64,000 nucleotides of DNA from Aurantimonas marianensis (GCF_024195285.1 NZ_JALHBS010000048.1:26907-90906), one strand, 5' to 3'; shown: positions 37,036 through 48,121, counted from the stretch's first letter. Numbers and translations: made by a program. The notes: generated by a model not told the origin, from the sequence alone.

Positions 37036-38318
37036 CAGGCCGACCTCTCGATCCGTTCGATCCCGCCCATGTAGGGTCGGAGCACTTGGGGCACCGTGAT
37101 GCTTCCATCGGCGTTCTGATAGTTTTCCATCACCGCGATCAGCGCGCGCCCGAGGGCGACCCCGGAGCCGTTCAGCGTGTGGACGAAGCGCGGCGACCTC
37201 TCGCCGTCCGGCCGGTAGCGCGTTCCCATGCGCCGCGCCTGGAAGTCGCCGCAGACCGAGCAGCTGGAGATCTCCCGATAGGCGCCCTGCCCCGGCAGCC
37301 AGACCTCGATGTCGTAGGTCTTGCTCGCGGAGAACCCCATATCGCCCGCGCACAGCGTGACGACGCGATATGACAGGCCGAGTCGTTTCAGCACCTCCTC
37401 GGCCGAGGCGGTCATACGCTCGTGCTCATCGAGGGATGTCTCGGCAGCCGTGATCGATACCAGCTCGACCTTGTAGAACTGGTGCTGGCGCAACATGCCG
37501 CGCGTGTCGCGGCCGGCCGAGCCCGCCTCCGAGCGAAAGCATGGCGTCAGCGCCGTTACCCGAGTCGGAAGGTCGGCCGGGTCGAGAATCTGCTCCCGGA
37601 CGAGATTGGTCAAGGGCACCTCGGCGGTCGGGATGAGCCACCGCCCGGCGGTCGTATGGAAGAGGTCCTCGGAGAATTTCGGCAATTGTCCGGTGCCGAA
37701 CAGCGCTTCGTCGCGCACCAGCAGCGGCGTCGCCACCTCCTCGTAGCCGTGCTCGCCAGTATGCAGGTCGAGCATGAATTGGCCGAGCGCGCGTTCCAGT
37801 CGCGCCAGCCCACCTCGCAGGACCGTGAAGCGTGCGCCGGAAATCTTCGCCGCCTGCTCGAAATCCATCATGCCCAGCGCTTCGCCGAGTTCGGCATGCT
37901 CCTTCGGCTCGAAGTCGAATTCGGGCTTCTCGCCAAAGCGGCGAATCTCGACATTGGCGCTCTCGTCCAGCCCGGCTGGAACATCGGCGGCCGGCAAATT
38001 CGGAATACGCGCCAGCGCGTCTTCAAGCGACTGGTCGATACGCCGCTCGGTCTCCTCGCCCTCCTGGATCGCCGCCTTGATCTCGGCAACCTCACGGATG
38101 AGTTTTTCGGCGGCGTCGGAATCGCCCGAGCCCTTGGCCTTGCCAATGGCCTTCGAAGCGTCGTTGCGCCGGCCCTGAAGCTGTTGAAGCCGTGTCAGAT
38201 GTTCGCGACGAGCCTCGTCGAGCCTGATCAGTTCGGCCGAGGCGGGCGCGGCACCGCGGCGTGCGAGCGCTTCATCCAGCTTTTCTGGATTCTCGCGTAT
38301 CCATCTGATATCGAGCAT
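37035..38318 (-). CDS. serS: Seryl-tRNA synthetase
   Basis: Class II aminoacyl-tRNA synthetase of 427 residues. Residues 1-105 form the N-terminal antiparallel coiled coil that binds the tRNA-Ser long arm. The catalytic core shows motif 2, [20 protein letters not shown], and motif 3, [19 protein letters not shown]. It is in the operon tatA-tatB-tatC-serS-surE-pcm, 60 bases after tatC. Confidence 0.98.
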   Translation of the reverse strand: MLDIRWIRENPEKLDEALARRGAAPASAELIRLDEARREHLTRLQQLQGRRNDASKAIGKAKGSGDSDAAEKLIREVAEIKAAIQEGEETERRIDQSLEDALARIPNLPAADVPAGLDESANVEIRRFGEKPEFDFEPKEHAELGEALGMMDFEQAAKISGARFTVLRGGLARLERALGQFMLDLHTGEHGYEEVATPLLVRDEALFGTGQLPKFSEDLFHTTAGRWLIPTAEVPLTNLVREQILDPADLPTRVTALTPCFRSEAGSAGRDTRGMLRQHQFYKVELVSITAAETSLDEHERMTASAEEVLKRLGLSYRVVTLCAGDMGFSASKTYDIEVWLPGQGAYREISSCSVCGDFQARRMGTRYRPDGERSPRFVHTLNGSGVALGRALIAVMENYQNADGSITVPQVLRPYMGGIERIERSA

Positions 38319-38378
38319 GTAATTCCCGTTCCCGACCGGTAAGCGACGGGACCCGGTTCCAAGGCGTCGAGGTCGGCC

Positions 38379-39182
38379 TTACGTCTCGCTCTCACCGAGT
38401 TTTTCGGCCCGCCTCTTCTCGATCATCCGCGCCGCAAAGATCGACACCTCGTAGAGAAGGATCGTTGGCAGGGCAAGACCGATTTGCGACATCGGATCGG
38501 GCGGGGTCAAGATCGCGGCGGCGATGAAGGCCAGCACGATGGCGTATTTTCGCTTCGAGGCAAGACCGTCGGCCGACGTGATTCCGGCTCTGACCAGCAA
38601 GGTGGCGACGACCGGCAGCTGAAACACCAATCCGAACGCGAAGATCAGCGTCATGATCAGCGACAGATATTCGGAGACCCGTGGCAGCAACTGAATGGCC
38701 GCTTGCCCACCGGTACCCGCCTGCTCCATCGACAGGAAGAACCACATCACCATCGGCGTGAAGAAATAATAGACCAGTGACGCGCCGAGCAGAAAAAGCA
38801 GCGGCGTCGCCACCAGAAACGGCAGGAACGCGCCCCTCTCCTCCTTGTAAAGGCCGGGCGCCACGAATTTGTAGATCTGCGCCGCGATCAGCGGGAAGGC
38901 GATGAAGAAGCCGCCGAAAGCCGCGATCTTGACCTGGGTAAAAAAGAACTCCTGCGGCGCGGTGTAGATCAGCTCGACCTGCCGGTCGTGAATTCCGGCC
39001 CAGATCGTCGCCGTCTGATAGGGCACGACCAGGAAATTGAAGATCTGCTTGGCGAAAAAGAAGCAGAAAATGAACGCGAGCAGAAATCCGGCAATGCTCC
39101 AGATCAGCCGCGTTCGCAATTCGATGAGATGGTCGATCAACGGCGCCGAAGAGGCCTCGATATCGCTGTCAGTGCGTGTCAC
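38379..39182 (-). CDS. tatC: Sec-independent protein translocase TatC
   Basis: Integral membrane core of the twin-arginine translocase that recognises the RR signal. It has 267 residues and six transmembrane helices. The N-terminal APLIDHLIELRTRLIWSI and the loop PALYKEERGAFLPF-like region (VAPGLYKEERGAFLPFL) are family hallmarks; the conserved Glu in both is present. Its ATG overlaps the tatB stop by 4 bases. Confidence 0.97.
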   Translation of the reverse strand: MTRTDSDIEASSAPLIDHLIELRTRLIWSIAGFLLAFIFCFFFAKQIFNFLVVPYQTATIWAGIHDRQVELIYTAPQEFFFTQVKIAAFGGFFIAFPLIAAQIYKFVAPGLYKEERGAFLPFLVATPLLFLLGASLVYYFFTPMVMWFFLSMEQAGTGGQAAIQLLPRVSEYLSLIMTLIFAFGLVFQLPVVATLLVRAGITSADGLASKRKYAIVLAFIAAAILTPPDPMSQIGLALPTILLYEVSIFAARMIEKRRAEKLGESET

Positions 39183-39754
39183 GCGACGTCCTCGGTTGTC
39201 TTTTTCGCCGTGGGCTTGGCCTTGGGTGGCACCTTGGCCTTGGCAGCAGGCCCTCCCTTAGTGGCCGGCTTGGCTTTTGTCGCACGCTTGACGGGGGCAA
39301 TCGCTCCGTTTCCGGAGGCCGCGGCCGGCTTCGCATTCGCGGCTGGCGCAGGCGCCGGCGACGAACGGCCGGCTTTCGCGGTCGCGCCGACCTTGTCAGG
39401 CTTGTCGGGACTCGCGTCGGCGGTGGGGCTCGGGACCGCTGGTTCCGGCGCCTTGGCGGCTGCCTTGAGCGAGGAGCGAATCTCCTCGCCCACCGCCTTC
39501 ATCGGGTTCATCGCCGCGCGGACATCCTTGGTGGGATCCAGTTTGCGGATATCGCTCACCGTCGACCGCACGTCATCGAGTTCGGCCTCGCGCAACGCGT
39601 CGTCGAACTGCCGCCGAAAATCCCCGGCCATCGAGCGCAACTGCTTGGTCGTGCGCCCGAATGTGCGCAGCATGCGTGGCAGATCCTTGGGGCCGACCAC
39701 GACCACGAGGATCACGGCGACCATCATCAGTTCGGCCCAACCAATATCAAACAT
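39179..39754 (-). CDS. tatB: Sec-independent protein translocase TatB
   Basis: Substrate-receptor subunit of the Tat system, 191 residues. The N-terminal transmembrane helix and hinge MFDIGWAELMMVAVILVVVV GPKDLPRM are typical, followed by an amphipathic helix. From about residue 90 the chain becomes an Ala/Lys/Pro-rich tail, long for TatB but common in alphaproteobacteria. It lies between tatA and tatC. Confidence 0.95.
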   Translation of the reverse strand: MFDIGWAELMMVAVILVVVVGPKDLPRMLRTFGRTTKQLRSMAGDFRRQFDDALREAELDDVRSTVSDIRKLDPTKDVRAAMNPMKAVGEEIRSSLKAAAKAPEPAVPSPTADASPDKPDKVGATAKAGRSSPAPAPAANAKPAAASGNGAIAPVKRATKAKPATKGGPAAKAKVPPKAKPTAKKTTEDVA

Positions 39755-39840
39755 CGCAAGGCCTCGAGAGCGACAACCAGGAACGATGGCGAGCGGGCAC
39801 GAGCAGAATCCGGTCGCCGGACGGTGGAGCGATCAGACGA

Positions 39841-40080
39841 TCAGTTGACCGTCTTCTTGGTCGCCACGTCGTGCCGTACGACGTCGCCCTCGGTGTGATC
39901 GAGCGTCCGACGCTCCTGCGCCGTCTCCGTCTTTTCCGCGTCCTCGTCCGACATACCCTTCTTGAAGCTCTTGATGCCCTTCGCCACGTCACCCATCAGC
40001 TCGGGAATCTTACCGCGACCAAACAGGAGCAGCACGACCGCAAGGACGATAAGCCAATGCCAAATGCTGAAGCTACCCAT
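39841..40080 (-). CDS. tatA: Sec-independent protein translocase TatA
   Basis: Pore-forming subunit of the Tat system, 79 residues. The start [20 protein letters not shown] and the hinge [21 protein letters not shown] are diagnostic. An ATG 36 codons upstream has no similarity and would extend into the ABC gene's stop region. It is the first gene of tatABC. scpA and scpB, which usually precede it in this order of bacteria, are not present. Confidence 0.97.
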   Translation of the reverse strand: MGSFSIWHWLIVLAVVLLLFGRGKIPELMGDVAKGIKSFKKGMSDEDAEKTETAQERRTLDHTEGDVVRHDVATKKTVN

Positions 40081-40123
40081 AACAATTCTCCATGGAACGC
40101 GTGAGCCGTTCGCTCCCGCCAAT

Positions 40124-41248
40124 CTAACGATGATCCGGGGTCTTTTCAAACACGATAACGTCTTGCAAATCAACGGAAACAACGACATCGCGTTTACCGT
40201 CTGGTACGATTCCGGCGCGCATGCGCGATCGAAGCGGATAGTCGAGCCCCTCGATCGCGACGGTCATCAGGTCGACACCGCCGAGAAAACGGCGGGCGAC
40301 GATGCGCCCGAGCACGCCGCTCGACTGTTCCTCCAGACGCAAGCCCATGAGGCGCAACGCCACCGTCACCGGCGTACCGTCGGACAGAAGCGAATCCGCG
40401 ACCGGGCCGAGCGCCGTGACGACGCGGCCGCCGCGCACTTCCCCCTCGATGACGTTGAGCTCGGAAAAAAAGCCGGCCGTGAAAAGGTCGGCCGGGCGGC
40501 TGTAGAGTTGCGCGGCGGTCCCCACCTGCACGAGCCGACCGTCGCGCAGAAGCGCGATTCGGTCGCCCATCCGCATCGCCTCCTCGGCATCGTGCGTCAC
40601 GATGATCGCCGTCGCCCGGCTTTCGCGCAGGATCTGCAGCGTATCGGTCCGCACGACGTCCTTGAGACGGCTGTCGAGGCCCGAAAACGGCTCGTCCATC
40701 AACAGGACCGTCGGTCGCGGGGTCAACGCCCGCGCCAGCGCCACCCGCTGCTGTTCACCGCCGGAAAGGGTATGCGGATATTGGCGCGCGACATCGGCGA
40801 GCCCGACCCGCTCGAGCGCCACCATCGCCTCCCTCTTCGAGGCCGCGCCTGAAAGCGCCGTCAGGCCGAAGCGGACATTTTCGGCGATGCTCATGTGCGG
40901 GAACAGGGCGAAATCCTGGAACATCAGGCCGATGCCGCGCTTTTCCGGCGGCACGAACGCATCGGGGCCGGCGATCTCCTGGCCGTTGAGCACCAGGCGG
41001 CCGGCGGTTTGACGCTCGATTCCCGCGGCAATGCGGAGCATCGTCGTCTTGCCGGAACCGGACGGCCCGAGCAGGCAGAGAATTTCGCCAGGTTCGGCCG
41101 TCAGGCTGATCCCCGACAGGATCGTGGTCGATCCCACGGTGTGGACGATGTCTTCAAACCCCAGGCGCGCGGCGAAGCTGACGCCGGCACTGGTGCGTCC
41201 GGCGCTCTTTGTCGATGGAGCGATGGCGGTGCTCTGTTGATCCTGCAC
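40124..41248 (-). CDS. ABC transporter ATP-binding protein, FbpC/PotA type, without partner genes
   Basis: A 374-residue ATPase of the importer class with a C-terminal TOBE-like domain. Walker A is [18 protein letters not shown], the Q-loop region is [14 protein letters not shown], the signature is [16 protein letters not shown], and Walker B is [12 protein letters not shown]. It resembles ferric-iron or polyamine importer ATPases. No permease or binding-protein gene is within the window, so its transporter is unknown. The start is uncertain: GTG 41248 is preceded by a weak AGG, and the frame stays open to a GTG at 41359. It lies between nagZ and tatA. Confidence 0.88.
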   Translation of the reverse strand: MQDQQSTAIAPSTKSAGRTSAGVSFAARLGFEDIVHTVGSTTILSGISLTAEPGEILCLLGPSGSGKTTMLRIAAGIERQTAGRLVLNGQEIAGPDAFVPPEKRGIGLMFQDFALFPHMSIAENVRFGLTALSGAASKREAMVALERVGLADVARQYPHTLSGGEQQRVALARALTPRPTVLLMDEPFSGLDSRLKDVVRTDTLQILRESRATAIIVTHDAEEAMRMGDRIALLRDGRLVQVGTAAQLYSRPADLFTAGFFSELNVIEGEVRGGRVVTALGPVADSLLSDGTPVTVALRLMGLRLEEQSSGVLGRIVARRFLGGVDLMTVAIEGLDYPLRSRMRAGIVPDGKRDVVVSVDLQDVIVFEKTPDHR

Positions 41249-41491
41249 GCTTCGGCCTGTCCGTCCGTTCGTCGGCAAAGCCACGCGGCCCGCCAATTCG
41301 CGACCTCGGTAGCCGGTCGCTACGGGAACGGCAACAGCGTTCGATGTCCATCCCGACACGCTTCCCGCGTTTACCGCCCAGATCCCGATGACATAGGATC
41401 GATCCGACCCGATTTCACATGCGAGCGCGATTCTTGTTCGTAAGCTAGAAACTCGGACCTATAGTCGCAGGCCGTTGCCAGAGGTTACGCG

Positions 41492-42514
41492 TCAGGCGGA
41501 GACGCTCACCAACGCGTCGTATTCGGCCCGAAACGCCGGCATATCGTCGTTCGTCGCGCGTGCGGAAATGGCCGATTCCGCCGCTTCGGCACGTCGCTGC
41601 GCGTCGCCGGACAACGGCCGCGCCGCACCCGCGATTTTTCGCATTTCGTCGAAATCGCCATTGCAATGGAGGACCACATCGCAGCCCGCGTCGAGCGCTC
41701 TCGCGCTCAGTTCGGCGAGATCGCCCGCCAGCGCCTTCATCGAGATGTCATCGCTCATCAACAGGCCGTCGAAGCCGATTTCGTCGCGGATCACGCTTTC
41801 GATGACCGTGGCCGACAAGGTGGCCGGGTGGACCGGGTCGATGGCGCTGTAGAGGATGTGCGCGGTCATCGCAGCCGGCAGCGTCTGGAGGGACCGGAAC
41901 GGCGCGAAATCGGTGCGCGACAACTCGTCGCGCGGCGTCGTGACCACCGGCAGCGCGAGATGACTGTCGGCATTGCCGCGGCCGTGGCCGGGAATATGCT
42001 TCATGACCGGCAAGACGCCACCGGCGATGAGGCCGTCCGCCGCGGCCCCGCCAAGCGTCGCCACCGCTTCGGGATTTGTCGCATAGGCGCGGTCGCCGAT
42101 CACCGAGTGCGCATCCATCGTCGGCACATCCACGCACGGCACGCAATCGGCGTTGATCCCAAAAGCCATCAGGTCATCGGCGAGCAGGCGGCCTTGCAGC
42201 CACGCGAGGCGCTGTCCGGCCGCCGGGTCGGACGCATAGACCCGCCCGATCGAGGCAGCCGGCGGATATTCCGGCGCCAGCGGCGGCCTCAAACGCTGTA
42301 TCCTGCCGCCCTCCTGATCAATGAAGATCGGCGTCGTATCCCGGCCGCCAAGGTCGATCAGTTCGGCGACGAGGTCCTCGATCTGAGATGCCTCCGAGAC
42401 GTTTCGCGCAAAGAGAATAAACCCCCACGGACGCTCGTCGGCGAAGAACCTGCGCTCGTCCGCGCTTAGCCGACGCGCCGCCGGCGCGGCGATCCAGGCC
42501 TTCGATCCGCTCAT
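41492..42514 (-). CDS. nagZ: Beta-N-acetylhexosaminidase NagZ
   Basis: Family 3 glycoside hydrolase of 340 residues, used in peptidoglycan recycling. The family motifs FIDQEGGRIQRL and PVMKHIPGHGRGNADSHL are visible, with the His and Asp of the catalytic loop, and the nucleophile Asp in GLLMSDDISMKAL. NagZ is normally cytoplasmic. The start at 42514 (MSGSKAWIAAPAARRLS) has GGAG seven bases upstream and matches homologues. The frame remains open a further 56 codons upstream to a TTG at 42682, and that extension looks like a twin-arginine signal. Confidence 0.94.
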   Translation of the reverse strand: MSGSKAWIAAPAARRLSADERRFFADERPWGFILFARNVSEASQIEDLVAELIDLGGRDTTPIFIDQEGGRIQRLRPPLAPEYPPAASIGRVYASDPAAGQRLAWLQGRLLADDLMAFGINADCVPCVDVPTMDAHSVIGDRAYATNPEAVATLGGAAADGLIAGGVLPVMKHIPGHGRGNADSHLALPVVTTPRDELSRTDFAPFRSLQTLPAAMTAHILYSAIDPVHPATLSATVIESVIRDEIGFDGLLMSDDISMKALAGDLAELSARALDAGCDVVLHCNGDFDEMRKIAGAARPLSGDAQRRAEAAESAISARATNDDMPAFRAEYDALVSVSA

Positions 42515-42633
42515 CCGTGTCTCCGATGCAAGAGCGGACGGCGAGGCTGCTCGGCCTGGCTGTCCTGCGTTATGGTCATGGGAAGAAGCGGCCGGGCCGG
42601 AGGCCCCGCCGAGAAGCGTGACAGCGCCGGCGC

Positions 42634-44520
42634 TCAGCGCGCCACGAAACAGCTGCCGCCTGCTGATTTCAATTCGCTGCAAAGGGTCGACGCCTCGGAC
42701 TTCGATCTGGTGGCGATCCGCACGCGATAATAGGTCCCCTTACCGGGGATGTCCGCCGACTGGATCACGAGATCGCGCTGGCCGATGACCTCGGCATAGC
42801 GCTGCCCGAGCGTCTGCGACGTCTGCTTGGCGGCGGCCTCGTTGGGCTGCGACGAAATCTGGACGTAATAGCCGTCGGCGACCGGCGTCTGGGCCGCGGA
42901 AACAGGGGCCGGCGTCGCGGCGGGAGCGGCTGCGATCGATCCTACCGTCTCAGGCGCGGTCGTCGCCACGGCGACATCGGCGGTCAAGCCCCCCGCGTCC
43001 GACATCGGTTCCGGCGCCGTTACCGCAGCAACCCTGACCGGGGCGGAATTGTCGCTTCCCGGTCGCAAGACCGGCACGGGAACGCCGGACGACGACTGAC
43101 CGACGACGCTGGCGTTCGCCTCGGCAGACGATAGCGCGGCACCCTCGGCGGGAACCATCGACCGGGATGATGCTTCGATCAGCGCCGCACCATTGCCGCG
43201 CATATCGTCCATGGAGGTCTCGGGAACCGTATTCGCCACAACGAGCGTTCCATCGGGTCGAACCGTCATGGTGCGCACGCGGCGGGGCGTCAGCACCGCG
43301 ATCGGCGAGCCGTCACTCGCGGCATCGGCGATGCGCACCGGTTCCGCGGCGCGGGCGCTGCTGATCGGGTTCAGATCGACGCCCGGAAGGTCGACCGGCT
43401 CCTCGGCCGCCGTGACGAGGGTCTGCTGCGCCGGGACGATGTCGGCGTCGGCGCTTTGCACGCGTTCGTAGACCGCCTTGTTCTGGTTCGGGATCGCCCG
43501 GCCGCCGGGATCCTTGGGAGCCACTTTGACCGGATCCGTGTCGGCCCGCACGATCAACATATCGCCGGAGTCACCGGCAATATCGCCCGACGCCCAATAG
43601 GCCGCGGCGGCACCGACGACGGTGATCGCCAGCACGCTGGCGGCAAGTCCGGGCATGCGAGGTGAAAAGCGGGCGCGGCTCGCCGCTGCCGGCGCGAAAG
43701 CGGACGACATCGCATCCGCGACGGCAGGCCGGTCTTTAACATTGGCCGCGGGCACCTTGGCGGCGGACGCATCCTCGGTTGCCTTCGGATGCCGAACCGG
43801 CGCCGCCGCGTGACCCACGGGCGAGCCGACATCCGGCTCCGCCCCACCAACGGTGGGAAGCGTCGCCGCGACCGCCCGAGGCGTCGGATTCATCGCGGCG
43901 AGTTCGCTGGCGATCAATTCGTCGAAATCATCGAAGGGCTTGTCGGCGACGTCTGGAGACGGAGCCGTATCGCGGCGCGCTGGCGCAAAGGCCTCACTGT
44001 ACTGCAAACCGATACCGCGAGGATTGACCGGCGCCGAAAGGGCGCGCAGCGCAACTTCCAGATCGCTGACCGGCATCGCCTCGATCCGTTGCATCGAGAC
44101 ACTGCCGGCGTCGGCTTTCACACCCCGATTTGCTAGCGGCGACGCGATCATTGCTGGATGGGAGATTGCGGCAGCAGGCTGGCCGGAGTGCTGCGTCGAC
44201 TCCCGCGCGCCCTCCTCCTGGAAAGATGCATTCAGTTCCGCATCGAGGGCGCCGACCAGGTCGTCAATGTCGACACTCAGCGAATCCGCCGGCTCATCGG
44301 CCGGGATGCCCGGCGCGTCGGACACGGAAAAGCCGCTCGCATCGCCCACGGACGGGAGGTTCTCACCAACCTGCGCCAGAGATGCGGGCCGGTCGCTCGC
44401 CGGCTCCGAGCCCCATGGCTCATCGATCAGCCGTGACAGTTCGGCGAAAGGATCATCCTCGATATTGTCGACCTGCTGATCGCTCCACTGATTGGAACTC
44501 GTCGTATCCGCCATCGACAT
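42634..44520 (-). CDS. SPOR-domain protein
   Basis: A 628-residue single-span protein. The N-terminal ~325 residues are acidic and low-complexity, presumably cytoplasmic. A transmembrane helix follows (about 330-350, GLAASVLAITVVGAAAAYWA). The periplasmic part is long and disordered, and about residues 550-628 form the SPOR domain (GYYVQISSQPNEAAAKQTSQ, ending GGSCFVAR), which binds denuded septal glycan. This resembles cell-division SPOR proteins encoded beside argS in related bacteria. AGGGG precedes the ATG at 44520. It follows argS after 82 bases and precedes nagZ. Confidence 0.9.
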   Translation of the reverse strand: MSMADTTSSNQWSDQQVDNIEDDPFAELSRLIDEPWGSEPASDRPASLAQVGENLPSVGDASGFSVSDAPGIPADEPADSLSVDIDDLVGALDAELNASFQEEGARESTQHSGQPAAAISHPAMIASPLANRGVKADAGSVSMQRIEAMPVSDLEVALRALSAPVNPRGIGLQYSEAFAPARRDTAPSPDVADKPFDDFDELIASELAAMNPTPRAVAATLPTVGGAEPDVGSPVGHAAAPVRHPKATEDASAAKVPAANVKDRPAVADAMSSAFAPAAASRARFSPRMPGLAASVLAITVVGAAAAYWASGDIAGDSGDMLIVRADTDPVKVAPKDPGGRAIPNQNKAVYERVQSADADIVPAQQTLVTAAEEPVDLPGVDLNPISSARAAEPVRIADAASDGSPIAVLTPRRVRTMTVRPDGTLVVANTVPETSMDDMRGNGAALIEASSRSMVPAEGAALSSAEANASVVGQSSSGVPVPVLRPGSDNSAPVRVAAVTAPEPMSDAGGLTADVAVATTAPETVGSIAAAPAATPAPVSAAQTPVADGYYVQISSQPNEAAAKQTSQTLGQRYAEVIGQRDLVIQSADIPGKGTYYRVRIATRSKSEASTLCSELKSAGGSCFVAR

Positions 44521-44602
44521 ATCCCCTGCCCTTCCCCTCGTCCCGGGGCTGCCAGCCCCTCTCATCACCGCTAGGAGAGGAACTTGACCAAAGCGTGATG
44601 AA

Positions 44603-46354
44603 TCAGCGCATTTCTTCCGGTGCGTCGGCACCAATCAAGCCGAGTCCGGTTTCGAGAACAACCGCTACAGCCCTGACCAGCGCCAATCGAGCTTGCGTTA
44701 TCATGCCGTTCTCAGAGTTAACAAAGCGTAAGGCCGGAAAGTCCTTGCCGCGATTGTACTGGCTGTGGAAAGCCGAGGCGAGGTCGTAGAGATAAAAGGC
44801 CAGGCGGTGTGGTTCCTTGGCCTCAGCCGCGGCTTTGACGAGCCGCGGGAACTCCGCGAGTTTGCGAATCAGCGCCAGTTCGCCCTCATCCGAAAGTCCG
44901 GCGAGAACGCTAGCATCGAGCGTCGGAAAATCGGGTAGCCGTACGCCGACCTCCGCCGCCTGGCGAAAGATCGCCGCCGAGCGGGCGTGGGCATACTGCA
45001 CGTAGAAGACCGGGTTGTCCTTGGACTGCTCGGTGACCTTCTGGAAGTCGAAGTCGAGCGGCGCGTCGCTCTTTCTGAACAGCATCATGAAACGCACCGG
45101 GTCGCGGCCGACCTCCTCGACCACTTCGGCGAGCGTCACGAAGTCACCCGAGCGCTTCGACATGCGCACCGGCTCACCGTCGCGGAACAGCTTCACGAGC
45201 TGGCACAACACCACGTCGATCTGAGCCGCTCCCCCGGAAACAGCCTTTGCAACGGCCTCGAGGCGCTTGACGTAACCACCGTGATCGGCGCCCAGGATAT
45301 AGACCATCTCCTCGAAGCCGCGCTCGAACTTCTCACGGAAATAGGCGACATCGGCGGCGAAATAGGTGTAGCGGCCGTCGGACTTCACCAGCGGTCGATC
45401 CTGGTCGTCGCCGACCTCGGTGGAGCGAAGCAAGGTCTGCTCGCGGTCCTCCCAATCCTCCGGCGCCTGCCCCTTGGGCGGCGGCAGGGTGCCCTGGTAG
45501 ATGTAGCCCTTGCCGCGCAGATCCTCGATCGCCTCGGCGATCTTTCCGCCCTCGTCGGCATGCAAGGTACGCTCCGAGAAAAACTCCTCATGTTCGATGC
45601 CGAGCAGTTTCAGATCGTCCCGGATCATCGCCATCATCGCGTCGATGGCGCGGTCGCGGACGTGCGGCAGCCACTCGGCCTCGTCCATCGCCAACAACCG
45701 GTCCGAGAATTCGGCCTTCAAGGCTTCGCCGACCGGCGTGAGATACTCGCCAGGATACAATCCCGCCGGGATCTCGCCGATCGTCTCGCCGAGCGCTTCG
45801 CGGTAGCGCAAAAACGCCGAACGAGCGAGCACGTTCACCTGCTCGCCGGCATCGTTGATGTAGTATTCGCGCGTGACGGTGTCGCCGGCAAAGGCCATGA
45901 TGTTGGCGATGGTGTCGCCGACCACGGCGCCGCGGCAATGACCGACATGCATCGGGCCGGTAGGATTGGCCGAGACATATTCGACATTGACCTTATGGCC
46001 TGTGCGCCGTCCCCGCCCGTAATCGCCGCCGGCCTTCAGAATGGCCGCCAGGTGCCCGGTCCAGAACCCCGGCTCCAGCCTGAGATTGATGAACCCCGGC
46101 CCGGCGACCTCTGGGGTCGCGACGTCCGGGTCACGGGCAAGACGCGCCGCGATCTCCGTCGCGAGTTCGCGCGGCTTGACGCCAAGCGGCTTGGCCAGGA
46201 CCATCGCCGCGTTGGTAGCAAGATCGCCGTGGCTCGCGTCGCGCGGCGGTTCCACCGCAACCCGCGACAGGTCGGGCAACGCGGTTTCGCGTGCCTTCAG
46301 AATCGCTTCCACCGCTTTTCTCACCCGATCTTCGAAATCGGCGAAGATATTCAT
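44603..46354 (-). CDS. argS: Arginyl-tRNA synthetase
   Basis: Class I aminoacyl-tRNA synthetase of 583 residues. The HIGH-like motif is [20 protein letters not shown], and the KMSKS-equivalent region is [14 protein letters not shown]. The N-terminal Add-1 domain (about residues 1-110) and the C-terminal DALR anticodon domain are present, ending [13 protein letters not shown]. It lies between the dGTPase gene (104 bases upstream) and the SPOR gene, a conserved order. Confidence 0.98.
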   Translation of the reverse strand: MNIFADFEDRVRKAVEAILKARETALPDLSRVAVEPPRDASHGDLATNAAMVLAKPLGVKPRELATEIAARLARDPDVATPEVAGPGFINLRLEPGFWTGHLAAILKAGGDYGRGRRTGHKVNVEYVSANPTGPMHVGHCRGAVVGDTIANIMAFAGDTVTREYYINDAGEQVNVLARSAFLRYREALGETIGEIPAGLYPGEYLTPVGEALKAEFSDRLLAMDEAEWLPHVRDRAIDAMMAMIRDDLKLLGIEHEEFFSERTLHADEGGKIAEAIEDLRGKGYIYQGTLPPPKGQAPEDWEDREQTLLRSTEVGDDQDRPLVKSDGRYTYFAADVAYFREKFERGFEEMVYILGADHGGYVKRLEAVAKAVSGGAAQIDVVLCQLVKLFRDGEPVRMSKRSGDFVTLAEVVEEVGRDPVRFMMLFRKSDAPLDFDFQKVTEQSKDNPVFYVQYAHARSAAIFRQAAEVGVRLPDFPTLDASVLAGLSDEGELALIRKLAEFPRLVKAAAEAKEPHRLAFYLYDLASAFHSQYNRGKDFPALRFVNSENGMITQARLALVRAVAVVLETGLGLIGADAPEEMR

Positions 46355-46458
46355 GCCTGGCCTCGACTGGTTCCGGCGGGCCGAAATGGCCGCGCGCCCG
46401 GTGACTGCCTTCGCGGCCCGGGCGTCTTACCGTCTGCTGTGTAAAGAGGAATGGCCGG

Positions 46459-47673
46459 CTAACGCAATTGCGGCGTCGCGTCAAACAGGCGCCGATGCGC
46501 ACTCAATGCGTACGTGTCGGTCATCCCGGACAAATAATCGGCGACCCGGCGCGCCCGCTTCTCCTCCGGCAGTCGGTCGGCATCGCGGCTCCACTCACCC
46601 GGCATCAGGTCAGGTCGTTCGAACAGACGCGCGAAGAGGTCCTCGACGATTCCCTCGGCGGTCTGCATGACGCGCATGACGTGATCGTTGCGGTAGACGC
46701 GCTGAAACAGAAATTTCCTGGTCTGCTTCACCGCCCGGTCCATGAGCGGGGAAAAGGTGACGAGCGGCAGCGCGGCCGCGCGCACCGCATCGACATCGGC
46801 CGGCGCGAGATCCGCGATGCCGGCGAACGCGGTTCCGATCACGTCCTCGACCATCCGCGTAATATGGCGGCGCAGGATTTCGTGCGCCATCCGGCCATGG
46901 TCGATTCCGGGATAGGCCGCCTGGACATCGTCGAGGATCGATCCCGCCAGATCCAGTTCACCCAGATCGGCAATGTCGATGAGGCCGGCCCGCAACCCAT
47001 CGTCCAGATCGTGGGTATTATAGGCGATGTCGTCGGAGATCGCCGCCGCCTGCGCCTCGAGGCTCGCGAAGCCGCCGAGATCGAGCGGAAACAGCGCGTC
47101 GAAATCGGCAATCGGCTTCGGCACAGGGGCTTGCTTGGGAGCATTCGGACCAATCAGCGGGCCGTTGTGCTTGACCAGTCCTTCCAACGTTTCCCAAGTG
47201 AGATTCAGCCCGTCGAATTCGGCATAACGGCGTTCGAGCGCGGTGACGACCCTGAGCGACTGGGCGTTATGGTCGAAGCCGCCATAGGCCCGCATCCGGC
47301 GATCGAGCGCTCGCTCGCCGGCGTGGCCGAATGGCGTGTGGCCGAAATCGTGAACCAGCGCGATCGCCTCGGTCAGGTCCTCATCGAGCAGCAGCGCGCG
47401 AGCAAACGCGCGTGCGATTTGCGACACCTCGATTGTATGGGTCAGCCGGGTGCGGAAATGGTCGCCCTCATCGGCGACAAAAACCTGCGTCTTGTGGCTC
47501 AGCCGACGAAACGCCGTGGAGTGGACGATGCGATCGCGATCCCGCTGATAGGGCGTGCGCGTCGGGCTCGCGGCCTCGACGACGAGGCGGCCGCGGGTAC
47601 GCTCCGGCCGCACGGCATAGGCGGCGCGCCCCAGGCCACCCATTCCGATCCGCGCGAAATCTGTCTCATCCAT
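46459..47673 (-). CDS. dgt: dGTPase-like HD-domain triphosphohydrolase
   Basis: HD-superfamily dNTP triphosphohydrolase of 404 residues. The HD residues are seen in [18 protein letters not shown] and [39 protein letters not shown] and [24 protein letters not shown] sequence are family hallmarks. It cleaves dNTPs to nucleoside and tripolyphosphate; the exact substrate preference cannot be read. It heads the dgt-argS-SPOR-nagZ run and is divergent from erpA with a 106-base gap. Confidence 0.93.
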   Translation of the reverse strand: MDETDFARIGMGGLGRAAYAVRPERTRGRLVVEAASPTRTPYQRDRDRIVHSTAFRRLSHKTQVFVADEGDHFRTRLTHTIEVSQIARAFARALLLDEDLTEAIALVHDFGHTPFGHAGERALDRRMRAYGGFDHNAQSLRVVTALERRYAEFDGLNLTWETLEGLVKHNGPLIGPNAPKQAPVPKPIADFDALFPLDLGGFASLEAQAAAISDDIAYNTHDLDDGLRAGLIDIADLGELDLAGSILDDVQAAYPGIDHGRMAHEILRRHITRMVEDVIGTAFAGIADLAPADVDAVRAAALPLVTFSPLMDRAVKQTRKFLFQRVYRNDHVMRVMQTAEGIVEDLFARLFERPDLMPGEWSRDADRLPEEKRARRVADYLSGMTDTYALSAHRRLFDATPQLR

Positions 47674-47779
47674 GCGGAAACGATCCGTCCCGATTGACCG
47701 GCTTCATCCGGGTCCATACTTAAGTGGCAGTTCTCGAACAAGGAGCGGTGCGGTCGTTTGATCCGCGCCGGACGCCAAG

Positions 47780-48121
47780 ATGAGCGAAACAGCGACCCAT
47801 TCCGTCACCATCTCCGAAGCCGCCACCCGACGCATAGCGGCGATCCTCTCGAAGACCGCCGAGGCCGACTCCTTGCGCATTTCGGTCGAGGGCGGCGGCT
47901 GTTCCGGCTTTTCCTACAAATACGACCTCACCAGAGGACGCGAGGACGACGATCTGGTTCTGGAGCAGGACGGCGCGCGCGTTCTGATCGATCAGGTCTC
48001 GCTCGCCTATATGGAAGGCGCGGTCGTCGATTTCGTCGACGATCTGATGGGCCAGTCCTTCCAGATCCGTAACCCCAACGCGGTCGCGTCATGCGGCTGC
48101 GGCACCAGCTTCACCGTCTGA
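47780..48121 (+). CDS. erpA: A-type iron-sulphur cluster carrier ErpA
   Basis: HesB/IscA-family protein of 113 residues. The three cluster-binding cysteines appear in VEGGGCSGFSYKYD and SCGCGTSFTV. It delivers [4Fe-4S] clusters to apo-proteins; in other bacteria complex I subunits are among its clients. The sequence ending CGCGTSFTV is typical. It starts the erpA-xthA pair, with 9 bases between them, and is divergent from the dGTPase gene. Confidence 0.95.
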   Translation: MSETATHSVTISEAATRRIAAILSKTAEADSLRISVEGGGCSGFSYKYDLTRGREDDDLVLEQDGARVLIDQVSLAYMEGAVVDFVDDLMGQSFQIRNPNAVASCGCGTSFTV

